A DNA stretch of 64,000 nt from Armillaria gallica (GCA_037576215.1 JBANDB010000007.1:3689001-3753000); one strand, 5' to 3'. Shown: positions 1-11,905, numbered from the stretch's first letter. A program made the numbers and translations. Notes: generated by a model from the sequence alone, not told the origin.

Positions 1-2356
1 GAGCCCACCACACCCAAAACGGGTCTTGAAATTTCCTGGTGAGGTCCATATCCGTATAAGTAGGTCGCCACGTCTGTGATCTACCACGTGAGATCCACTG
101 CCCAACACACTCGGGGCGGAACTTCGGCGACAACTTGTCTTTGCTCTCAAAGTCACTTGCAACCTGGAAGGCAACCCAGGAGTTGACAACACTGGTCCAT
201 TCCACCCCAAGGTCCTTCGACCTGAATATATCCAAAGCCTGCATGGCCCAAAGAGGTGTACCACGCGGGAAGACACCAGCAGGTATTTGAGGCACAGACG
301 CTTCGCTTTCAGCAGGCACCGTTAAGATACCTGGCCCGCCATCACCACCTATGGTCTTCCTTTGTTTAGGAAGGACGCTACTGCTTGGAAGACCATCAGC
401 TGGGCGTTTGCCGATCGTTAATCGGCCAGTTGGAATGCTGCATTGCTTCACCAGATCTGCTCGATGATCTACAGACCCGTGTTGCATTGACTTGCGCGTA
501 TGACTTGGGAGAGACCACGTCACAGCGCCAGCACTGATGCTGGTGTGAGCCGATGAATCATTTGATGAGGGAGCCAGTGGGTTGGTTGCACCAAGGTTGG
601 GAGGTGCTGACGCTTGAGTCCAGTCCAGGTGTGAATGAGGAGATGGAGGTAAAGGAGGTGGAGATGCACTAGGCGTAGGACGGAGATGTAAATACGCGGC
701 TGCTGAGGCCGTCGCCGGCGAGGAGGGTGCTGGCGAAGGTGCACGGGAGACGGGAGGTGATGAATGTAGCGAAGGGGCAGGCGAAGGCTGTCGAGGTTTT
801 AATGGTGGTGCGTCATGGGAGTCACCTGACGAGACCATGTGACCCGGCGGAAACTGAGTTAATCCTGCATCTAGCTGTGGTTCAATTGGCGATGTTGGTG
901 CAGGTTGAGAAAGTTCTGGCAGTCTCGACTTAGCAACCGTCGCCACTTTGGAGGCTAGAAGTTTGCTCAGGGTAGGAAGACGCGATGATTTGGAGGCTGA
1001 TTTCCTTGGTTGAGGGGGGTGGGTAGTGGTATCTGTTGGGGGGGAGGCTGATGATGAGGCTGATCCAATGATATTGGGCTCCTTGAGATGATGCACGAAG
1101 GCGTCCTCGTATTCCTTTGTCCCCAAACCCAGCACTTTGTCTCTGGCAACGTCGGGTAAAGCCATGGCCTGGCAGTCTTCCGGGCCTGTTTTAACAATGT
1201 CAGAAAGGCCTGTATACAAAGAAATAGTGTACTCACGGAAACACTTTCTCAGAAATTGACCATACATTGGTACAAGCAGCCGGTCATACAGTGCTTTCTC
1301 AGAATTGACGAAATTCTGGCCACCTGGACCCAACGTCTTTCCAGCACATAAGCTATAGCACCTCTCAGTATATGAAAATAGACGGAATAGAAAGCTAAGA
1401 TACCTCACGAGGTTCAGGTGACCACTGTCAGCAGGTTCGGGGCCTCCCCACAGCATGAACACCTTGCCCTTCGTATGCTTTGCAACGATCTCGAGAATTG
1501 GTTGAACGAATCCGGCAAGGTGATCAATACATCTGGATGGCGTACTCAGCAAGCGAATCCCAACAGTTCATGTAATGAAAAGCTCACTGTTGGATCTCAC
1601 GGGGATCATCGGATACCGTTCCATCCATATCAACCTTCCACTCTTCCATAGCAACATCGTGCTCTTCCTTGCTCCTCCTCGTCCATTCGCACTTCTCTTC
1701 CTCGGACAGGTTAGCGTACTGGTCGCTCCGCATAGTCTGGCGCTTGCCCGGTTTCTGTTTTTGCGTTACCTTCCCTTCTTGGATCAACTTCACCAGTTCC
1801 TCCTCAACCTCGTTTCCATAGAGCTCGCACCATAGGTTGTACACTGTTCGGCGGCGGGGCTTGGAAGCTTGTACACCGGCGAGTTTGGCGAGAACATGGC
1901 GGTAGGGGTCGTCCTTGACCATAGGTTTCAGTGACTTTTCGTGGTGATAGCGCAACCAGCGATCAATACGCTGACAAAAGCAAAGTAACGTGATCAGGTC
2001 AAGTCTATCAGTATCACAAGATCAACACAACTTACGCCTTCGCACTCCTTCACCTTCTCATTGTAGGACGTATAGGCCATCATGGCTGCAACGAATGCCT
2101 GTGGTGTCAATTTTTTTGCGTCCGGGAACGGCATCTCAGGAATATTGGAGGAAGCATCGTCGTTCACAAGCATAAGGGCCTCCGCCGTGGGTTCCTCTCC
2201 TTCCGCAAGGGTGAAAGGAAATCTGAGGCAAAATCGTCGAGTGGTGTCCAGTCAGAATTGACGAGCACGGTTATTCTTCTTGGCGACAGCGTATGCCGGC
2301 AACTCCCCATCCATGAAGCGGTGCTGTGCACCTACGAATACGCCTGGAATACCCAT
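1..2356 (-). pseudogene. KDZ cargo: long hypothetical protein, copy A (3' end outside window)
   Basis: The minus-strand exons correspond to the plus-strand gene at 47065-49721. The clearest exon is 1584-1955 (basic, K/R/E-rich, including SKPRRRTVYNLW). It is followed by an exon with CIDHLAGFVQPILEIV and GKVFMLWGGPEP, then a long Ser/Pro-rich stretch, then the C-terminal block that starts RGTPLWAMQALDIF and contains FWVWWAHLQPEHRVKDL. The last ~100 codons lie beyond position 1. An in-frame TGA near 2265 is shared with copy B. Near 497-505 this copy reads ATG CAA where copy B reads ACA TGA, and both derive from CGCG. I recall this architecture as a recurrent agaricomycete hypothetical protein but know no function for it. 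The exact start and all splice sites are uncertain. Confidence 0.6.
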
Positions 2357-2814
2357 ATGTACTGGTAAGAAGGTCAGTCGACATCGAGTGATGTTATTAA
2401 CGAAGCTTACTTTTTATGTAGATGTTGAAATTCTTTTCTTGAATAACATCGGTTGCGGCAAGAAAGGCGATGGAGAAAACCGTCAATTGACATGGCTCTT
2501 TTTAAGGGTTAGTTGACGGTACGACATTTTCCTGGTCTCTGGGCTCATTTTCAGGTCACCGCAATGTTTCTCCGCTTATTTGTATAGCCAGCTTCCATCA
2601 GTTGGCACCTATGTCAGTTGATAGTCTGGGTGGACAGCCTGGGTCGTCAACTAGCGCAGTCTATATGCGGCCATTGTCCCCAGCCTCACTACAATTGTCC
2701 AAATGGAAGGGAATGGAAGCGCGCTTCTCGGTCGACCCATCCAGATTCGACGTACCCCCTTGCTCTTTTCCATATAAATTACTGCACCCCCCAATAGGAA
2801 TCCCATGGCAAATA
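2357..2814. other. Intergenic DNA between divergent cargo genes, copy A
   Basis: This gap separates the minus-strand hypothetical gene from the plus-strand RNase H1-N-like gene. It probably holds their 5' exons and promoters. A TATA-like CCATATAAAT lies at 2769-2778, about 40 bp upstream of the candidate ATG at 2815. I see no other feature. Confidence 0.4.
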
Positions 2815-3633
2815 CCACCGCCTCCTCCAACCCAAGTGTATCTGCAGCTGGTGCATACCTTCCCTCCTCCGCCTCGCTGCCGTCTCCGGAATTACTGACC
2901 CGTTTACAGATTTTGCGTTGTTGATGGCAGCGCTCAACAATCTCAGTCTAAACAGTGGTGGTACATTTCTTGTTTACTTGGATTTTTTAATTCTTAGACC
3001 GTTCTTTAGCAACCCTGACTACGACGATGCAGATATTGAACAGTCTTGTCATTCCAGCTCAACACGGCGGTGCAGGATCCCCATCAGCTCCCCTACCAGC
3101 TTGACCCAGTTCTAGTTTCACCACCGCATCCACCACAATGCCCAGCACCACGAGCAGCATCACCGTTTCTACACCAGCTGCCAGATCTGCCCGTACCACT
3201 TTCAAGCCCATCGGTGCCAGTTCCACACACCGCACTACGCATGTTTATACTGTCCCATGGCCGGAAGATCTCCCACTCCCACCGCAGACATGGCCTCCCC
3301 ACACAGACTACTACGTTATCACGTCCGGCCAGGAGGTTGGCTTATTTTTTGATTGGTATGTTACTGTATTCCTTCATACCAACTCAAGCTTACCACATCC
3401 TCAGGGATGACACCGCCGAATGGGTCCTGGGTGTTCCCCATTCCAAGTACAAGCATAAGAACAATTACTACCAAGCGGTCGCCATCTATGAAAAGGCCTA
3501 CGATAAATCACAAATTCATGTCACCCCAATTGCGGGTTCCCGATTTGACGTCTCCATCCAGGATGAGTGGGGTTCTCTGGACTGGGATAGTGATGATGAG
3601 GCGAGTTTTAGGTCCATGACGAATGAAGTGTGA
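2815..3633 (+). CDS. KDZ cargo: RNase H1 N-terminal (viroplasmin-like) domain protein, copy A
   Basis: The C-terminal half is well supported. An exon through 3355 encodes YYVITSGQEVGLFFDW, a 49-bp GT..AG intron spans 3356-3404, and the next exon reads on as DDTAEWVLGVPHSKYKHK, then YYQAVAIYEKAY, and ends at 3633. That order (YYVV.xGxxxGxfxxW, then V.G.p...Kxy, then eA...YE) is the RNase H1 N-terminal/caulimovirus viroplasmin fold, which in RNase H1 binds RNA/DNA hybrids. Upstream, an exon with DFALLMAALNNLSLNS follows a candidate start at 2815; the splicing between 2890 and 3105 is inferred. The catalytic RNase H domain is absent, so it is more likely a nucleic-acid-binding accessory protein. 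The C-terminus is acidic (DWDSDDEASF). Confidence 0.65.
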
Positions 3634-4757
3634 AAGTGGCAGCCGGAAACAAGGTAGTCAATGGGTGAAATAGATATTTCTTAGAAAGTAAAAATGCCGA
3701 CGTAGCAATTTTGTTTAGTTCAGAAAACCGTGAATGATACCAATAACGTGCCTCTCTACTTTGGATCTAAGTACCGCATTAAAGGATTTAGCCAAAAACG
3801 AGGCGAAAATTCCAGCAATCCACATTCAATAACTAATTGCTCCGCTCTGCAATCACTCAGACAACTATTCTAATATCGACATTGATAGATTTCTTCCATA
3901 CCCTCCCAGCGATCTCACCACCAGACAAACCAGAACTTCCGTCATGAGCTACCTTCAATGGCGACTCGTCGTACATCTTCACCTAGAAGTGCAACCGAAA
4001 ATCTCAACTGGTAGCGTCTCCATCAATTCTTCGTCGCTTGCTTCGAAATTTTATCGACCTCACCTTTACATACTAATGAATGCAGAGCTGTCCAAGGTTC
4101 CAGCGTGCTGATACCGGGCAAGAACATATATGCAATTCATGTTTTGAGTCAATTAAACTGTAGACGCAATGCAAAAAATTCTTGACTATAATTCTCTACA
4201 CTTAAGGACAATCTGACTCCATGGAGTCAAAGAAATCATTTATATGTACTCTAGAATACATTTTCAGGAAGAACAGATAATAATCGCAGCCTGTACCAGG
4301 TTGACATGAGCGAAAGTTCCACTTCAGACCGGACTTGCACTTCATCGATCAATAGTAGTGAATGTGTCAGTAGATTGGTCTGTAAACTCAATCACTGACC
4401 TGTGCAAACCCTCGTTAATCAATTCCATATCCGCCATTCCTCTGTGGTTCCCAGTATGTCCAGCGACCAGTAGCGATGATTTTATGGCTCTTACGGTGTA
4501 GGTTACTGGGGTGGAATGTAGACGAGATAGATATGTGATGGACCAAACCTTAAGCTTATACGAACAACGTGTATGACTGCCTAGATTGAAACTGCTGTTT
4601 GTAATGTATGAATAAGTATCGCATCCAACTGATACCTTACAAGAATTGAGTGGTACAATGCGCACATACTTAGTCCATTGATTTCAAAACTTGCAGGTTT
4701 CAGATCCATTTTATTATAAGTTGTTAATTCAATTCATTGTGCATTATCAGATTACAT
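3634..4757. other. Noncoding stretch inside KDZ-A
   Basis: About 1.1 kb of fairly AT-rich sequence lies between the convergent RNase H1-N-like and TET/JBP genes. I find no supported coding region or RNA gene. It is conserved in copy B (44663-45786) because the whole element is duplicated, so conservation is not evidence of function. Confidence 0.5.
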
Positions 4758-6248
4758 TCATGGCTTGGTTGCTTTAAGTACAGATAGTTTGGAAAACAAT
4801 GCTAGGCCCATCTCCCACCGCTCTTCTCGAGTTCTGATCGCTGCGGCGCGCTCCCCATCATCAAGCCGACTCCAGTACTCCTCGCTCATCTGAAAGCCTT
4901 GGTCTACCCACCGGAATAACCCCCCCGCCGTATACTGGGTGAACAAGTACCTAGTTTCCTTGTGACTGATTGCTGTATTGGAGTGGCAGAGCACAGCGGA
5001 GGGTATTAGAATTGTTGATCCCGGGGGGAACTCGATTACCAATTTCAGATCCCACAAAACAAAGTGGCTGCCTTTTTGGGGATTGAAGCGACCGAGCGCT
5101 GTGATAGCGCACCAACCGAACGGCAGGTTCCGCGAGTCCATGTGTTCAAAGCAAACGGTCCGCGGTCCAAAATTGAATGTGCAGGTGGCAAAGATACTAT
5201 TGGCGAAATTCAGGACCAGGCTGTCATTGTTCAGAAGAAGCTCCTTCAGGTGCGTTGCATAGTATTGGAACAGGGACAGTGCCCATGCAGCGAAGACGCC
5301 TATTAAATGGTCAGGGTCAGGTTGCCTTGAAATTGCGGTGAGAAGACAATGCAGCGTACCTGATGCAAAGCCCGCCAGGCGTATGAACGCAATGTGATTT
5401 ATGAGGGTCATGAGAATACATGCTGCGGGGCCTTCATTGTGCAGATTTTGGGGAAACTAGCCCGGAATTAGCTACCTTAGCATTGACTGGGGACAAACAT
5501 ACCGTTTGCCCACTGCCAAAGGATATTCCGGATGAAAGCATGGGATACCTACCCCGCCGATGTGTCCCTTGCTTCATTTTACCGTGGGATGCATCAAGCA
5601 AGTCGGCGGCGGATTGATGAACCTCATCCCAGCCAGGATCATCCGGTTGGCCTGCCAGAACTGCAATGACGCGACCTTCCTTGTCCGTGATGGGAATGGC
5701 CTCTCTGTAGAATATTGAGCCGGAGAACATGTGCCAAACTTAATTACACACTTTCCACCCCAAGGCTTGTAATCAAACCCATACTTACTCCCCGGTCCCA
5801 CTAATTCCTGCAGCGGTATAAAGCACTTCCATCCCATATCCAGGTTTTTTCCCACATATCCCGATGATGCAGCGGGCGCGTCATCGGTGGAATAACTTGT
5901 TACCACCGCCTCCACACGCTCCTGGTGTTTAAACTGGGAACGAACGCGTGCTTGATAGTCGTAGGGTTGACTCTATCCACGCTGGTTCATGCATTGTTTT
6001 CTCCGGTTGGCATGGCTTTGACATTTTTGGTGGGTTCGTGCCTCCACGGGGATGGTGGTACCGGTGGATGAAGTCAGCAACGACTCCGACACCGGCAGTG
6101 CTGGGGATGGGGGGGGCATGATATCCGGTGTGGTGGGGGGGGAGGTAAGTGGATCATCCCAATCGAACGCGTTGTCGACATCCACTTCACGGTCAACACA
6201 GTCTCGGAGGAGGGCGGAGAAACCAAAGTCCGGATTGGCGCTCACCAC
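4758..6248 (-). CDS. KDZ cargo: TET/JBP-family 2-oxoglutarate/Fe(II) DNA dioxygenase, copy A
   Basis: Family members oxidise methylated DNA bases (5-methylcytosine in TETs, thymine in JBPs) using Fe(II) and 2-oxoglutarate. The core is in the exon 4758-5276. It has the HxD metal motif in VCFEHMDSRNLPFGWCAITA, the distal His in ILIPSAVLCHSNTAI, the 2-oxoglutarate-binding Arg in ETRYLFTQYTAGG, and then LFRWVDQGF. Upstream exons show EGRVIAVLAGQPDDPGWDE, HRRGRYPMLSSGISFG, and an exon with INHIAFIRLAGFASG, joined by introns of about 50-60 bp. The N-terminal frame to 6248 is acidic, then Pro-rich, then basic. It carries an in-frame TAG near 5974 that is also present in copy B, either an intron or an old stop. 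The catalytic core is uninterrupted here, but GGGQT is GSGQT through a CpG-type change. Carriage of TET/JBP genes by fungal KDZ elements is established knowledge (Iyer and colleagues). Base specificity cannot be read from the sequence. Confidence 0.85.
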
Positions 6249-6744
6249 CGGCGAGGTGGTACCGTCCCATGGGGAGAAATGGGCACCTGACCTGGTCTAC
6301 CAGCGGATAAGTCCACAGAGTACGTGTAGAAAGCGGGTACCTACCTTTCTGAACACGAAAAAATTGGTGAGGACGCCTAGAATGGTCGCGTAAATACCGT
6401 AGAATGCACAACAGGCCAATGCGTCACACAACACCAACACCCCATGGCAGCAACCTGAAACCCACGTATTCCCAGGCTTGAGTATTCGCAAGTTTGAGAT
6501 CACCACCACCGGCGTTGATGCTACTGCACGTGTAAACGGCCAAAGCAGCTGACTCACTGGGTAAAATCCTCATGGATTATCAATTTGAGATGGTAGCACG
6601 AACGTCACAAAGCCTGGGAAAACCACGTGCAAAAAGATCACTGTTTATCAATATTAGAACTGTGAAACGGGATGTATTAGGTAAACACAGCGAAAAGGTT
6701 ACAGAAAACTGACTACATGTACTATACAACAAACGGTGAGAGAA
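6249..6744. other. Interval between TET/JBP and coiled-coil genes, copy A
   Basis: About 0.5 kb separates two minus-strand genes. It may contain 5' exons of the dioxygenase gene, because N-terminal extensions are usual in this family, but no exon can be fixed. I see no RNA gene here. Confidence 0.3.
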
Positions 6745-7392
6745 TCTATCTAGCCGGCGCGTAGTCACCGCAGCCAATGTGGGTGCGCAAGATGGTAAGC
6801 TTCGCAACCCGTGGCATATTCCGGTCCTCTGGTGCAATACCATAACGATCCAGATACGAGTTTAACTGGTTGTCCATGAGAGTCATCAGCGTGGTGATAT
6901 TCTGCAATGCAGGTAAGCGCATCTATACAACCAGGTAAGCCATATGGTGAGGACAATGTGCAATCATGACCTACCGGGTCCGGGCGTTCATGGGCATATA
7001 CCCCGTTGGGAAGGGGAATGAGTTCGAAGGGTCGGTTCAGGCCATCCTGGCAATGTAAGTTGTTCGTCTGCACAAAGTTAGACAGTCAGTTGACCGAATA
7101 CTAAGGGACATACCCTGGCGCTCAACACCGTGAGTCAGTGCAGGTCAGTCCAGATCGCCTTGAGTGCCTCAGTGATGGTAGGCACCGATTCATCCAATGA
7201 GGTCACCATTGCATTGATGGCGTCGAACTTGGTGCTGATGGTATCCATCCGGGTCACTGACGTCTTGATGTCGGCAACTTCTCAGGCTAAATCAGTGGCC
7301 CAAGCAGGTCGTTCGTCATTCTGATGCTCTGTAGAATGCTTCGTAATGCCACACAAGGTCAAACTAGGGATAAACTCACTTGCTGTGTACAT
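6745..7392 (-). pseudogene. KDZ cargo: small coiled-coil protein, copy A (CGA to TGA stop)
   Basis: The exons encode a heptad-like segment (EVADIKTSVTRMDTISAKFD, then AINAMVTSLDELVPTITEAL), an intron, TNNLHCQDGLNQPFELIPLP in copy B numbering, a second intron, and a C-terminal exon with NQLNSYLDCYGIAPEDR ending at 6745. Both introns have GT..AG ends in both copies. In this copy the codon before the coiled coil is TGA (7282-7284) where copy B has CGA, a one-base CpG transition that truncates the protein. It is transcribed divergently from the transposase, sharing 7393-7919. I recall this exon layout as common near agaricomycete KDZ elements; the function is unknown. Confidence 0.6.
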
Positions 7393-7919
7393 CGTGAATA
7401 TTCAATGTTGATAGAGCGCTGCCAAGTTGACATCGTCAGTTGTCGCCGGGTTGTTGGCTGTGGTATCTACATGGATCGTGAGTTGATATACCATCGATGT
7501 ACTAGGATGGCACACGTTGGTTATGCTCCAGTGATTGCAGCAGACGACGTGATTCCTTCACGTGGTCGAAGGTGATGGGCAAGATGACCGGTGCAGGTCA
7601 TGGGACATTGACTGCACGGGTGGCAGGTATTATGAAAGTAGGGATATCAGCAGCCATGGGTAAGGGGGGGTGAGGAAGATGCGAAAGGCCACTCCTGGGG
7701 TACTATATACACGTTGCACTGTTTGGTTCGTGTTGCTCATGCTTGACGGTGTGCCCATCGACTCCTTTCAATGTTCAGATAGCGGACTGGACAGAGCTAC
7801 TTTTGGGAATAACGGCGCGCAAATGCCTTAAAAAGGCTTTTATCCGGCACGATGCCAAAAGAGGAAGTGTCACATGCATTTTCGTTGTCTCCTTTTTTTT
7901 ACAAGCACGCCTGTCAAGA
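7393..7919. promoter_or_regulatory. Shared divergent promoter region, transposase and coiled-coil gene, copy A
   Basis: A 0.5-kb gap lies between the divergently transcribed transposase (plus) and coiled-coil gene (minus). A TATA-like CTATATAC sits at 7703-7710, about 210 bp upstream of the transposase ATG at 7920. The start is placed at 7920 because the conserved family begins with a basic FKRVRR-type segment. The first exon of the coiled-coil gene may also lie here. Confidence 0.35.
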
Positions 7920-10900
7920 ATGGCCAGCAACTTCAAGCGTGTCCGTCGTATGACAGCTGCGCCAGCCGCCCACGATCGCATCAAATTTGATGATGACTTC
8001 GACAGTGTCCACTCCAGGGAAGCCCGAATCGATCAGCATGGGTATGGAATTGCTACACAACCCAAGCCGATGCATGGTATCGCCGGTTGGACACTAGGAA
8101 GCACATGGACCCTCGAAGAGAACCACGAGATGGCACTAGACGCCGATGGGCAAGCTTACGACGATGAGATGAATGCAGAAGTCTTTGAGAGCAGCATTTT
8201 CCGAGGGGAGCCAGCCAATGCTGAAAAATCCAAGAAAAGGTCCCAAGTTTCCGTGAGTGGTGACTCTTACCAGCCTACTCAAATGTTGAGGCGAATTGTT
8301 ACAGAGGCGACCGCATCTAGTTTGGAAAGAGCAGTATAGATCGATTTACTTGGATGAAGTGACCCGCCACGAGGGACGAGGTGACAGCCGCCGAACGCGG
8401 TGGTGCCCAGATTGTATCGCCCGAGGAGTTGAGGAAGGGCGGCAGGGAGATGCAGAGATTCAATGCAAGGATTGCTTTCTAAACGATTTGGTATGCACGT
8501 CGTGCTGTGTGCATTGGCACTGGCAAAATCCATTTCATCGCGTTCAGGTATGCAATTGTTACTTGCACCTTTGCTCCTGGCACTGACCTCCCGTTCAGCG
8601 ATGGGCTGATAATAATTTCGTGCAAACGACCTTGAAGGCTGCCGGCCTGCGTGTTCAGCTAAACCACCTGAGTTTCTGGTGTCCAAACCCCATACCCTGC
8701 CATTCCAAGCTTCGGGTTCTCCATACCACCGGCATACATGACATTGCTGTTGACTACTGCAGCTGCGAGCGTCAAATTCCACAGTACAAGCAATTCCTAC
8801 GGCGTGGATGGTATCCTGCTAGCCAGAAAGTTGTCCGGACCTGCGCAACATTTCCGTTGCTGGAGATGCTCCATCTCCTTTCCCTGGTATCGAAAACCTC
8901 TACCTATCACTTCTATCACACGCTGGAGAAGATGACGGATAATACGGGGCTGGATACACCGCCTTCGCGTAGGGTGGTGCTCATGCGCATGCTCATTCAA
9001 TGGCGGCACCTTAAATTGTTGAAGAGGGGTGGGCACGCACATGATGTTAAGGGGCCAGAGGGTACACAACCGGGCGATCTTGCCGTCCTCTGCCCTTCCT
9101 GTCCCCACCCTGGTATTAACCTTCCTCCGGACTGGGCCCAAGCGCTGCCTCATTTGCAGTGAGTTTGTTGGAAAAAAGATTGTTATTGTCATCTAACGGG
9201 TTGACCTAGGTTTTTATACCTCCTACTAATATGCATAGATGCCAACTTTCGCCTCAAGAACCAGATGGTGTCATCGTATTCGAGGGATCCGGGCCTGGGA
9301 ATTGGCTGGGCATACCTTACAGCACGTGAGCCCTATGAGGCTTATGTACGGACTCGGGCAACAGATGCAGACATCAGTGATCTCCCCACTTCACAGCAGT
9401 TTCGCTGATTTCAATTTAGATTAGCACCTGCATGGAATTTTCTGCTATGAAGAAGTTGAACACAAAGTTTTCAAAGGGGCTTAGGTACACGGGCGTTGTT
9501 GCCGTTTCTTGCGGAAGAAGCGAGATGGCTTTACCGACGTGCGTGGGTAATATGAACAAGGGGAGCGGTGCATCCCCATGGCTATGAAACTGAGTCAAGA
9601 TGCTTATTGCTCCCCAAAAGCTACGCCAACGTTGACCCCCTTGCTGCAGCAGCCATCCAGCAATTCTCCGACATCCTTTGGGTGGTCATCAGCTACGATA
9701 TCACCTGCCAATGGATCAAGACCATATTTAAGCGCATGACCTCTCATTGGCCCGCCAATCTGCAGTTCAATCCCGATATCCGAATAACCCCCGTCATACC
9801 CAAGTTTCATGAGCCAGGTCATAAACAGGAGGGGCACGAGCAGTTTTCATTCAACCTTGTCTTTGGCGTTGGATTGTCAGATGGAGAATGCCCTGAAAGG
9901 ATATGGGCCGCTCACAATGCTCTGGGAAACTCTACTAAGATGGCAGGGCCCGGAACTCAACAGGATCTGATTGATGACCACTTGGGATTTTGGAATTGGC
10001 TCAAATACTGTGAAATGGGTGCGTTTCATTATTCCACTTGCCCTGCATATCCCCTGAAATGAATTAGGGCGGACGCTCTGGAAACGATACAAGGCTGCGA
10101 TTTCCGAGAGGAACCGACAAGATGAATCACATAAGGGATTCACCCTCAGCTTACCGTCCGATATGGTTGCCGAATGGGAGGAAGCTTGCGCTACATGGGA
10201 GGAAGATAAGGTCCCGAAGACGGTATTCAACCCATTCCAGGTTCAGAGTCATGGTATGTTCATAATCTTTACCAACCCGGCCTTGCTCATGAAAAATGCT
10301 AGATCTGACGGAGGACGAGGTCCACAAGGAATTGGCTGAAGAAGAGGAGGCTCGCAGGCGCAATGGAGGGTGGGTGCTCCATGATATGAGCCCGTCCGCT
10401 TTTATAAAGTTTGGTTTCGCCATCGAGGAATCACAGTTTGTAAATCTCTCGTCCGTCATCTGCGTAGCTAATATCTTCCAGGCAGAAGCTTCATTATGAG
10501 GTTAAGAAGCTGAAAGCCAACCCTACCCCCCATCAAGACGCCCACATCGCAGAACAACACAGCCTCCTAGTGTCGAAGGTCAAGAAATTCGAAGAATTAC
10601 GAGCCATATACATGCCCGGACTGCTGCAGCTCATCACCGAATCCGAAGAGTTGGATTACTCGTCATCTGGTGTGTCAGCTGAGGGGGTAAAACTCTGGCT
10701 ACCATCAAATGTACCAGCGGATCGTCGCGGTCAAGTTTGTGACACATCATTGTCAAATATGGAGGAGCTTCTCCACACAGTGCAATGCCATGATGCCCTG
10801 AACTCAATTCGTCACATATTGCAATTGAAAATGCGGATGGTCGAGTACAAGAACAAGAATATTCGTGGCCAGCGGGATGGAACACGATCACGAGCGGGCA

Positions 10901-11673
10901 TTGACGCCATCCACGAGCGGGCGCTAGCTGCTGCAGTCAAGTATCGCAGGGCGAGGGAGGCAAAGCTAAGGTGTGCCGGCTTGGGTGACTGGAAGCAGAT
11001 ATTGTGCAAGCTTGAGGATGGTGACATACGTTCATATCAAGATCCGGATCGTCTTCATCGAGGAACAGGTCGACAGGGGACGAATGAGGACAGCTGGGAG
11101 CCTAGGGTCGGCGCCGATGCTCCTGAGCAAGGCATTGAACTGCACCAGGATGACCGTGAAAAGTGTGATGGGACGGGACAAACTTGGCGCAGTCTGTCGT
11201 GGATATGGACAACTGCAAAGATTAGCCTGGATGATGGAGCCGATGAAAATAACGATGAGGTACTATGGTCCGAATGGTGCCGCAGCCGTGCAAGGGCACA
11301 TCGTTCACGGGAGGAGGTGCTCTTACTTCGGGAGGAGATGCGCAGAACATTAAAGTTCTTGGAATGGTGAGGGACCTGGTGGAAGGAACGTGTCGGCACC
11401 CGGAATGTAGACGAGGCATTACGCGAAGCGCTGGATGCCTATGCAGCCATACAGACTGATTTACAGCGTCGCCTCGCTGTTGCATTCCGAGATCTTTGGT
11501 TGACAGCATTGGATGACGTGCATGCGGCTGATGAAGCACTCCAGGATGGGCCTGATCAAGATGAAGACGGCGATTCCGATGGATCAGATGACGAGAATAT
11601 CGGGATCTGGGATGGTGAAGAGGAGCAGCATGAAGATGAGGACGACGACGATGAGGAGGCCCTGGTAGTGTAG
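7920..11673 (+). pseudogene. KDZ transposase with CxC2-type cysteine cluster, copy A (frameshifted)
   Basis: This is a cut-and-paste transposase of the Kyakuja-Dileera-Zisupton superfamily with an RNase H-like core. In order: a basic N-terminus; introns at 8253-8304, 8548-8598 and 9159-9209 (51-52 bp each); a cysteine cluster (CPDC, CKDC, CTSCC, then H-rich WHWQNPFHRVQ) at about 8400-8545; a second block NYCxCE-like (DYCSCERQIPQYKQFLRRG); CPSCPHPGINLP; DANFRLKNQ with the first catalytic Asp at 9238-9240; SYDITCQW with Asp at 9697-9699; and GLSDGECPERIW with Glu at 9886-9888. The C-terminus is long, with coiled-coil and acidic parts (EEEQHEDEDDDDEE). Damage: a G run in the conserved KGER motif (about 9559) is one base shorter than in copy B and shifts the frame, and TGA replaces CGA at about 11368 in both copies. 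One junction near 9377-9424 cannot be resolved. Confidence 0.88.
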
Positions 11674-11784
11674 CGTACGTATCGGCAGAATATTAAGAGA
11701 ATCCCAAGCAGTATAAGATTTTGAAGCATATCACAACCGGTGAGAATAAACATGAGATAGACTAATGATAATGTATATTGGTAT
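11674..11784. other. Short gap downstream of transposase, copy A
   Basis: This is the transposase 3' flank up to the first tRNA-like block. No feature is seen apart from a T/A-rich stretch. Confidence 0.3.
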
Positions 11785-11905
11785 GCACTTGTGGCCTAAT
11801 TGGTGTGCGGCATGTTGAGTGGCTGTGTTTTTTTTTTTGGTTTGGGTTTCAATTCCCGATAAGTACATTAGGTCGGGGGATGGCGACGCGGTGGTACCCG
11901 CCTTC
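11785..11905 (+). repeat. Inner tRNA-like block (A box/B box) of KDZ-A
   Basis: A TRGYnnARnnGG-like A box (TGGCCTAATTGG, 11792-11803) is followed 43 bp later by a B-box-like GTTTCAATTCC (11846-11856), with a T run between. Spacing and order match an internal pol III promoter. It lies just inside the TIR and points towards the terminus. The copy B equivalent is at about 37516-37637. It does not fold as a complete tRNA by eye, so I do not call a tRNA gene. Confidence 0.45.

Noticed and set aside
9377..9424. A clean 43-bp intron at 9377-9419 in the transposase
   Set aside because: Using that acceptor gives a TAG at once, in both copies; the true junction, or a mutated acceptor, could not be resolved.
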